Assembly: GCF_011694815.1 (NCBI RefSeq)
Contig: NZ_CP050177.1
Coordinates: 5,186,001 to 5,250,000 of the forward strand
Length of the DNA stretch: 64,000 nt
Source: Streptomyces liangshanensis
GTDB taxonomy: Bacteria > Actinomycetota > Actinomycetes > Streptomycetales > Streptomycetaceae
Reading direction: 5' to 3'
In this document: piece after piece, positions 58,425 through 64,000 of the stretch
Position numbering within the stretch: position 1 is the first letter of the stretch
Layout of the letters: every line of letters begins with the position of its first letter
Position numbers and translations under genes: made by a program
Notes under the pieces: model-generated
Seen by the model: only the letters and a program-made list of their open reading frames with translations
Told to the model about the DNA's origin: nothing
Database searches by the model: none

Positions 58425-58561
58425 GCCGTGATTGTTCCATCACGGTCCGGCACGGGCACTACGTCTTGACCGCCGCCGTTATGGGCGGTTCCCATGGAGG
58501 AGTTCGGCCGTCCGCACCCCCACAGGTGAGTACCTCGTCGCCCTGTCGAAGGGACACCTTT

Positions 58562-60244
58562 GTGAGACAGCACAGAACGTTGCCCCGGTTGTTCGGATCG
58601 CTCCTCCTTGTCGTGGCCGCCGGGATCTCCTCCGTCGCCGCCGCGCCGGCGCCCTCCGAACGGTCCGCCACTCCTCCTCCCGCCCCCCGGGCTCCCACCA
58701 TCCGCCCGCTGGGTGACGTCGTCCCCGTACCGGCGTCCGTCCGGCCGGGCGGCTCGCCGTACACCATCACCCCCTTCACCTGGATCGGGGTGGTCGCCTC
58801 CCCGGGGCAGGCCCGGGCGGCGCGCTCGGTCGGCACGTACCTGGCCGGTGTGCTGCGCCCCTCCACCGGATACGCGCTGCCGGTCGTCCCCGACCCGGGG
58901 ATCGGCCCCGGAGGCGGCATCCGCCTGCGTCTGGCCACCGGCTCGGGACCCGACTCCCGCTCCGCTGACCGGGACCTCGGGGAGGAGGGCTACCGCCTGG
59001 AGTCCGGGCGCGGCGGCGTCACGATCACCGCGTACCGCCCCGCCGGCCTCTTCCACGGCGTGCAGACCCTGCGCCAACTGCTCCCCGCCGCCGTCGAGAA
59101 GAGCAGCCGGCAGAGCGGCCCGTGGAAGGTCGCGGGCGGCACGATCACGGACACCCCGCGGTACGCGTACCGCGGCGCGATGCTCGACGTCTCGCGGCAC
59201 TTCTTCACAGTCGCCCAAGTGAAGCGCTACATCGACCAGTTGGCGCTCTACAAGGTCAACACCCTGCATCTGCACCTCTCCGACGACCAGGGGTGGCGCA
59301 TCGCGATCGACTCCTGGCCGCGCCTGGCGACGTACGGCGGTTCCACCCAGGTCGGCGGCGGCCCGGGCGGCTACTACACCAAGGCGCAGTACCGGGAGTT
59401 GGTCTCCTACGCGGCCTCGCGCCACCTGGAGGTCGTCCCCGAGGTCGACATGCCGGGCCACACGAACGCGGCGCTCGCCTCGTACGCGCAACTGAACTGC
59501 GACGGCGTCGCCCCGCCGCTCTACACCGGCATCCAGGTCGGGTTCAGCTCGCTGTGCGTGCCGAAGGAGGTGACGTACGACTTCGTGGACGACGTGGTCC
59601 GCGAACTGGCCGCGCTCACGCCCGGCCGGTACCTCCACATCGGCGGCGACGAGACGCACGCCACCAGCCACGCGGACTACGTGACCTTCATGGAGCGGGC
59701 GCAGGCCGTCGTGGCGAAGTACGGGAAGACGGTGATGGGTTGGCACGAGCTGACCGGCGCCCACCCCGTCGAGGGGGCCGTCGCGCAGTACTGGGGCCGC
59801 GACCGTACGAGTGCCTCCGTGCGCGAACAGGTCGCGGCGGCGGCGAAGGCCGGCACGCGGCTGGTGCTCTCGCCGGCGGACCGGGTCTACCTGGACATGA
59901 AGTACGACCCGTCGACCGTGCTCGGCCAGACCTGGGCCGGGTACATCGAGGTGGACCGGGCGTACGACTGGGACCCGGCGACGTACCTCGCCGCCTCGGG
60001 GGTGCCGTCGGACGCGATCCTCGGTGTGGAGGCGCCCGTATGGACGGAGACGCTCTCGACGAGCGACCACCTGGAGACCATGACGTTCCCGAGGCTCCAG
60101 GGGGTGGCCGAACTGGGCTGGTCCCCGGCGTCCACGCACGACTGGTCGGCCTTCAAGGCCCGACTGGCGTCCCAGGGCCCCCGGATGGAGGCACTGGGCA
60201 TCGACTACTACCGCTCCCCGCAGGTGCCGTGGTCGGCGGAGTGA
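58562..60244 (+). CDS. Secreted beta-N-acetylhexosaminidase (GH20)
   Basis: 560 residues from GTG 58562, GAAGGGA upstream. Signal peptide to ~31 (LFGSLLLVVAAGISSVAAA). A GH20b N-terminal domain (~50-170) precedes the (beta/alpha)8 barrel, with catalytic Asp-Glu in YLHIGGDETHAT, LHLHLSDDQGWRI and VPEVDMPGHTNA. It removes terminal GlcNAc by substrate-assisted catalysis, taking chitobiose to GlcNAc outside the cell. The nearby chitinase could supply its substrate. Confidence 0.93.
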   Translation: MRQHRTLPRLFGSLLLVVAAGISSVAAAPAPSERSATPPPAPRAPTIRPLGDVVPVPASVRPGGSPYTITPFTWIGVVASPGQARAARSVGTYLAGVLRPSTGYALPVVPDPGIGPGGGIRLRLATGSGPDSRSADRDLGEEGYRLESGRGGVTITAYRPAGLFHGVQTLRQLLPAAVEKSSRQSGPWKVAGGTITDTPRYAYRGAMLDVSRHFFTVAQVKRYIDQLALYKVNTLHLHLSDDQGWRIAIDSWPRLATYGGSTQVGGGPGGYYTKAQYRELVSYAASRHLEVVPEVDMPGHTNAALASYAQLNCDGVAPPLYTGIQVGFSSLCVPKEVTYDFVDDVVRELAALTPGRYLHIGGDETHATSHADYVTFMERAQAVVAKYGKTVMGWHELTGAHPVEGAVAQYWGRDRTSASVREQVAAAAKAGTRLVLSPADRVYLDMKYDPSTVLGQTWAGYIEVDRAYDWDPATYLAASGVPSDAILGVEAPVWTETLSTSDHLETMTFPRLQGVAELGWSPASTHDWSAFKARLASQGPRMEALGIDYYRSPQVPWSAE

Positions 60245-60272
60245 GTTCCGCGTCCTGAGCTGAGGAGGAACA

Positions 60273-60309
60273 GGGTGACGGGGGCAAAGCGCCACACCCC
60301 CCGTCACCC
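60273..60309. terminator. Bidirectional hairpin terminator
   Basis: A perfect 12-bp inverted repeat, GGGTGACGGGGG (60273-60284) and its complement (60298-60309). It sits between the convergent hexosaminidase and YdcF-like genes and overlaps the last codons of the latter. Confidence 0.78.
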
Positions 60310-60966
60310 ACTCCGCCCCTCCACCACGAGCCGACCGGTGAACCCCGCACGACACAGCCGCTCGTACGCACCCGTCACCTCCCCGGGGACAACCTGAGGC
60401 GTCATGAACCCCCGCCCCGGATAGACCAACAACCGCTGCAACGCCCCGACGAGCATGTCGATCACCAACCGCTCGTCCCCGATCGAGGCCACGTACTCCT
60501 CGAAGGACAGAGGACTCGACGCACTCACGAGGTCCACCCCGGGCCACAACTTGCTCGCAGTGGCATACACGCGCCGCTCCTCGTACGGCTTGCTGACCAA
60601 CAGCACGGACGAAACCTCAACGCCCGCCTCCTCCAACAGAGCCCGCGAGAAGCGGATGTTCTCCCCCGTGTTACGCGCACGGTTCTCCACCAACACGTCC
60701 GCCCCGGCCACCCCGAGCGCAAGCGCCCGCTCCCGATAGTGGACGGCTTCACCACGAGGCATGCGCTCCCGCGTGGTCGGACTCGTCGCACCGGTGAACA
60801 CGATGAGCGGCGCCATCCCCCGCCGATAGAGCCCCACAGCGGCATCGGCCACCCCCAGGTCATGGCTCCCCAGCCCCACGACCACCGAACAGGCCCGCGG
60901 CTCATGCCCCATGAGGTGATAACCCCACACGCACCGCGCATCCGCCCAGTCCTGCGCCGAGATCAA
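60304..60966 (-). CDS. YdcF/ElyC-like DUF218 protein
   Basis: 220 residues if TTG 60966 is the start (AGGAGG 4 bases upstream). DUF218 fold: VVVGLGSHDLGVADAAVGLY, TGATSPTTRERMPRGEA, DVLVENRARNTGENI, VLLVSKPYEERRVY. The NTGEN motif and following Arg/Glu residues are the family core, which binds AdoMet or a phosphate. Cytosolic, function unknown. The codon use of this gene is less GC-biased than its neighbours. Confidence 0.8.
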   Translation of the reverse strand: MISAQDWADARCVWGYHLMGHEPRACSVVVGLGSHDLGVADAAVGLYRRGMAPLIVFTGATSPTTRERMPRGEAVHYRERALALGVAGADVLVENRARNTGENIRFSRALLEEAGVEVSSVLLVSKPYEERRVYATASKLWPGVDLVSASSPLSFEEYVASIGDERLVIDMLVGALQRLLVYPGRGFMTPQVVPGEVTGAYERLCRAGFTGRLVVEGRSG

Positions 60967-61038
60967 TTCGCCTCCTGACAGCGGGGGTTGCGTGCCATGA
61001 TCGGGTGGGTACGGAGCCCGACCGACTGGAAGGACGCC

Positions 61039-61386
61039 ATGCCCGCCTATGCCATAGCTCACCTGCAAGAGGCCGCACCCGTGCCTGAGATTCTCGAGTA
61101 CATCGAGCGTGTCGCCGGCACCTTCGAGCCGTACGGTGGGCGATTCCTTGTGCACGCCGCGCAGCACGAGGTGAAGGAGGGGAGCTGGCCCGGGCACGTC
61201 GTGGTCATCGGCTTTCCCGGGATCGCGGAGGCGCGGGACTGGTGGGACTCGGCCGCGTACCAGGAGATCGCGCCCCTGCGCTCGCGGCACATCAAGGGCG
61301 ACATCATCCTGGTCGAGGGCGTTCCCGAGGGGTACGACCCGGCTGTCACCGCCCGCGCCATGCGGGAAGCGTTGCCTGCCGAGTAG
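61039..61386 (+). CDS. DUF1330 protein
   Basis: 115 residues from ATG 61039 (GGAAGG 6 bases upstream). Ferredoxin-like dimeric alpha/beta-barrel fold: YAIAHLQEAAPVPEILEYIE, YGGRFLVHAAQHEVKEG, VVVIGFPGIAEARDWWDSAA, YQEIAPLRSRH. Typical DUF1330 proteins are ~95 residues; a ~15-residue tail is extra. Function unknown. Convergent with the MarR gene. Confidence 0.88.
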   Translation: MPAYAIAHLQEAAPVPEILEYIERVAGTFEPYGGRFLVHAAQHEVKEGSWPGHVVVIGFPGIAEARDWWDSAAYQEIAPLRSRHIKGDIILVEGVPEGYDPAVTARAMREALPAE

Positions 61387-61416
61387 GTCGCGGGGATGGG
61401 GCCAGTTTGGGGTGCT

Positions 61417-61872
61417 CTAGTGGTGCCAGGCCTTGGCGCCCACGTTGTGGATCATGCGTTGGAGCACCTTGAGGGTGACCACGTACTCCTCGTTGGTGAT
61501 GTCCTTGTGCACCCGTTCCCGCATCGACCTCTGGAACGACGCGCACTTCTGGAAGAGCTCGTCTCCCTCCGCCGTCAGGTGCAGGCGCCCCTCCGCGTCC
61601 GGGGTGATCAGGCCTCGGTCGAGGAGGGCGTCCATCTCCGGTACGAGGGCTTCGCCCACGTCCAGGTAGCCCCACAGGACCGACAGCACCTCGTCGCGGG
61701 AGCGGCCGTTCTCGCCGGTTGCCAGTTGGCCCAAGATCCACCACTGGGGCTGGGTGACGCCGAACGGCGCCAGGCCTTCGCGGATGGCGGTCACGACCGC
61801 GTTCCCGGCGGTCGTGCTCCAGTAGCCGATCGGTTGGGTGAGCAGCTCTTCGTCGCTGTGCGAGTACTCCAT
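61417..61872 (-). CDS. MarR-family regulator
   Basis: 151 residues. The winged helix sits at ~35-105 (FGVTQPQWWILGQLATGENG, DEVLSVLWGYLDVGEALVPE, DLLDRGLITPD, GRLHLTAEG), flanked by the dimerising helices. The wing and recognition helix are a little divergent from typical MarR. It lies 104 bases downstream of the acyl-CoA dehydrogenase gene, same strand; whether it controls it is unknown. Confidence 0.85.
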   Translation of the reverse strand: MEYSHSDEELLTQPIGYWSTTAGNAVVTAIREGLAPFGVTQPQWWILGQLATGENGRSRDEVLSVLWGYLDVGEALVPEMDALLDRGLITPDAEGRLHLTAEGDELFQKCASFQRSMRERVHKDITNEEYVVTLKVLQRMIHNVGAKAWHH

Positions 61873-61976
61873 GGTCGTTCGTCCTCACCGTCGGAAGATC
61901 CGGATGCCGGTGACGTCCCGGCCGGTGAGGACGAACGTAGAACCTCAGCCTCGCTTGAGGTCAAGAGGACGTGGGG

Positions 61977-63137
61977 TCAGGACGGGAGGCCCAACTCCCG
62001 GGCGATCAGCATGCGCTGGACCTCGCTCGTGCCCTCGCCGATCTCCAGGATCTTGGAGTCGCGCCACATGCGGGCCACCGGGTACTCGTTCATGAAGCCG
62101 TACCCGCCGAAGATCTGCGTGGCATCCCGGGCGTTGTCGACGGCGACCGTCGAGGAGTAGAGCTTCGCCACCGCCGCCTCCTTCTTGAACGGCTCGCCCT
62201 GCACCAGGCGGGACGCCGCGTCGCGCCAGCCGATCCGCGCCATGTGCGCGCGTGTCTCCATGTCCGCGATCTTGAACTGGATGGCCTGGTTGGCGCCGAT
62301 CGGGCGCCCGAAGGCGTGGCGCTCCTTCGCGTACGTCACCGACTCGTCCACGCAGCCCTGCGCCAGGCCCGTCGCGAGGGCCGAGATCGCGATCCGGCCC
62401 TCGTCGAGGATGCGGAGGAACTGCGCGTACCCCCGGCCCTCCTCGCCGAGCAGGTTCGCCACCGGGACCCGGACGTCCGCGAAGGACAGCTCGCGGGTGT
62501 CGGACGCGTTCCACCCGACCTTGGAGTAGGGGGCGGCGACCGTGAAGCCGGGGGTGCCGGACGGGACGATGATCGAGGAGATCAGCGGGCGGCCGTCCTC
62601 CTTGCGGCTGGTGACGGCCGTGACCGTGACCAGCCCGGTGATGTCCGTGCCGGAGTTGGTGATGAAGCACTTCGTGCCGTTGATCACCCACTCGTCGCCG
62701 TCCCGGACGGCCGTGGTGCGCGTCCCGCCCGCGTCCGACCCGCAGTCGGGCTCGGTCAGGCCGAACGCGCCGAGCAGCTCGCCCGAGCACAGCCGCGGCA
62801 GCCACTCCCGCTTCTGCTCGTCCGTGCCGAACCGGAAGACCGGCATCGCGCCGAGGGAGACGCCCGCCTCCAGGGTGATCGCCACGGAGGAGTCCACCCG
62901 GGCCAGCTCCTCCAGGGCGATGCCGAGGGCGAGGTAGTCGCCGCCCATGCCGCCGTACTCCTCCGGGAAGGGCAGCCCGAACAGGCCCATGCGCCCCATC
63001 TCGCGGACGATCTCGTACGGGAACTCGTGCCGCTCGTAGAAGTCGCCGATCTTGGGCGCGACGACGTCGTGCGCGAACTGCTCGACGGTGCGGCGCAGTT
63101 CCTCGTGTTCGGCGGAGAGCCGGTGGTCCAGGGACAT
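61977..63137 (-). CDS. Acyl-CoA dehydrogenase (isovaleryl/short-branched-chain type)
   Basis: 386 residues from ATG 63137; GTG 63149 overlapping the lyase stop is an alternative. FAD-enzyme signatures AFGLTEPDCGSDA and a LEIGEGTSEVQRMLIAREL C-terminus, where the Glu of GEGTSE is the usual catalytic base. It oxidises an acyl-CoA to the enoyl-CoA. Directly downstream of HMG-CoA lyase, so leucine/isovalerate degradation is likely; it corresponds to the AcdH-type genes of Streptomyces. Confidence 0.93.
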   Translation of the reverse strand: MSLDHRLSAEHEELRRTVEQFAHDVVAPKIGDFYERHEFPYEIVREMGRMGLFGLPFPEEYGGMGGDYLALGIALEELARVDSSVAITLEAGVSLGAMPVFRFGTDEQKREWLPRLCSGELLGAFGLTEPDCGSDAGGTRTTAVRDGDEWVINGTKCFITNSGTDITGLVTVTAVTSRKEDGRPLISSIIVPSGTPGFTVAAPYSKVGWNASDTRELSFADVRVPVANLLGEEGRGYAQFLRILDEGRIAISALATGLAQGCVDESVTYAKERHAFGRPIGANQAIQFKIADMETRAHMARIGWRDAASRLVQGEPFKKEAAVAKLYSSTVAVDNARDATQIFGGYGFMNEYPVARMWRDSKILEIGEGTSEVQRMLIARELGLPS

Positions 63138-63145
63138 CGGGGCAG

Positions 63146-64000
63146 TCACTCCTTGTGGGAGAGGGCGCGGACGGTACGGGAAGGGCTGGGGCGGCCCAGC
63201 CGTTCGGCCAGCCACACACTGGTGGCGGTGAGCCGGCCGAGATCGACGCCGGTTTCCACACCGAGGCCGTCGAGCATCCACACGAGGTCTTCGGTGGCGA
63301 GGTTTCCGGTGGCGCTCTTCGCGTACGGGCAGCCGCCCAGGCCGCCCGCCGAGGCGTCCACGGTGGTCACCCCGAGCTGGAGCGCGGCCAGGGTGTTCGA
63401 GAGCGCCTGGCCGTACGTGTCGTGGAAGTGCACCCCGATGGCGTCGGTCGGCACACCTTCCTCGTCGAGCTGGGCGAGGAGGGCCTGGACGTGGCCGGGC
63501 GTGGCGACGCCGATGGTGTCGCCGAGGCTCAGCTCGTCGCAGCCGAGGTCCATCAACGCCTTGGCCACGCGCACCACTTGGCGCACGGGGACGGGACCCT
63601 CCCAGGGGTCGCCGAAGCACATCGACAGATACCCGCGGACGTGGACCTTCTCCTCGCGGGCGCGGGCCACGACGGGGGCGAACATCGCCAGGGACTCGTC
63701 GACCGTGCGGTTGAGGTTGGCCCGGGCGAAGGATTCGGTGGCGCTGCCGAACACGGCGATCCGGCGGGCGCCGAGGGCGAGCGCGCGGTCGAGGCCGCGT
63801 TCGTTCGGTACGAGGACGGGGAGCGCGACGCCGTCGAGGTCGGCGAGCTGGGGGAACAGCTCCTCGGCGTCGGCCAGTTGGGGCACCCACTTGGGGTGCA
63901 CGAAGCTGGTGGCCTCGATGGTGGTCAGCCCGGCGTCGGCGAGGCGGTGGACGAACTCCGCCTTGAGCGCGGTCGGGACGACCGTCTTCTCGTTCTGGAG
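63146..64000 (-). CDS. Hydroxymethylglutaryl-CoA lyase, 5' end outside the window
   Basis: The frame stays open to the right edge, so the start is missing. Visible: TTIEATSFVHPKWVPQLAD (metal and substrate site), GYLSMCFGDPWEG, LGDTIGVATPG, VHFHDTYGQALSN with the metal-binding His pair, and GGLGGCPYAKSATGN with the catalytic Cys. It cleaves HMG-CoA to acetoacetate and acetyl-CoA, the last step of leucine breakdown. Followed closely by the acyl-CoA dehydrogenase. Confidence 0.95.
   Translation of the reverse strand, partial: LQNEKTVVPTALKAEFVHRLADAGLTTIEATSFVHPKWVPQLADAEELFPQLADLDGVALPVLVPNERGLDRALALGARRIAVFGSATESFARANLNRTVDESLAMFAPVVARAREEKVHVRGYLSMCFGDPWEGPVPVRQVVRVAKALMDLGCDELSLGDTIGVATPGHVQALLAQLDEEGVPTDAIGVHFHDTYGQALSNTLAALQLGVTTVDASAGGLGGCPYAKSATGNLATEDLVWMLDGLGVETGVDLGRLTATSVWLAERLGRPSPSRTVRALSHKE

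Noticed and set aside
58425..58561. DasR (dre) box upstream of the hexosaminidase
   Set aside because: No ACTGGTCTAGACCA-like palindrome was found there or upstream of the chitinase.
1..64000. CRISPR array or insertion sequence
   Set aside because: No regular spacer-repeat pattern, transposase gene or terminal inverted repeats were seen.

Overview
The window is a high-GC chromosomal segment of a Streptomyces species. Third codon positions are almost always G or C, GTG/TTG starts and GTGA stop/start overlaps are frequent, and the gene set is typical of the genus: WhiB-type and NsdA-like regulators, PAS-GGDEF-EAL, adpA-orn, sugar ABC importers without their own ATPase, and secreted chitinase, hexosaminidase and lipase. 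From memory, the right third (hmgL, acyl-CoA dehydrogenase, hexosaminidase, glmS, adpA, orn) follows the order of the conserved Streptomyces core around adpA.

Layout. 1-10.7 kb: end of a histidine kinase, secreted phospholipase A2, tRNA-Lys, SGNH hydrolase, an IclR regulator with a small amidase / 2-hydroxyacid dehydrogenase / racemase-fold cluster, a luciferase-like oxidoreductase, a serine beta-lactamase-like hydrolase and a double-GNAT protein. 10.7-22.75 kb: a compact phage-tail locus. It has a divergent XRE regulator, a WhiB-like/zinc-ribbon/MerR-like regulatory operon, tail terminator, tail tube protein, the G and G-T chaperones joined by a -1 frameshift, a very short tape measure, distal tail protein, hub with an inserted lectin-like domain, a small fibre-like protein, an amidase endolysin and a holin-like protein, closed by an intrinsic terminator. 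No terminase, portal, capsid, protease, integrase or sheath gene is present. This is the best candidate for an undescribed system: a domesticated, headless, non-contractile (F-type tailocin-like) particle.

22.8-36 kb: c-di-GMP turnover protein, secreted metalloprotease, a second identical tRNA-Lys, two unknown genes, then a three-gene operon (SF1B helicase, unknown protein, Fe-S RecB/Cas4-type nuclease) that looks like a Dna2 split over three genes, then PAP2 phosphatase, histidine phosphatase and an NsdA-like TPR regulator. 36-43 kb: spermidine-synthase-like protein, a self-contained P450 / ferredoxin / ferredoxin reductase / TetR cluster, and an OmpR-type two-component system. 43-50 kb: secreted CBM2-GH18 chitinase, a sugar ABC importer, and small genes divergent from a GntR repressor.

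50-64 kb: tRNA-His, oligoribonuclease, adpA (with no TTA codon), universal stress protein, GPR1/FUN34-type membrane protein, glmS, DUF4429-SHOCT protein, GH20 hexosaminidase, YdcF-like protein, DUF1330 protein, MarR regulator, acyl-CoA dehydrogenase and the end of HMG-CoA lyase (leucine/isovalerate degradation). Chitinase, hexosaminidase, the ABC importer and GlmS give this half an amino-sugar theme.
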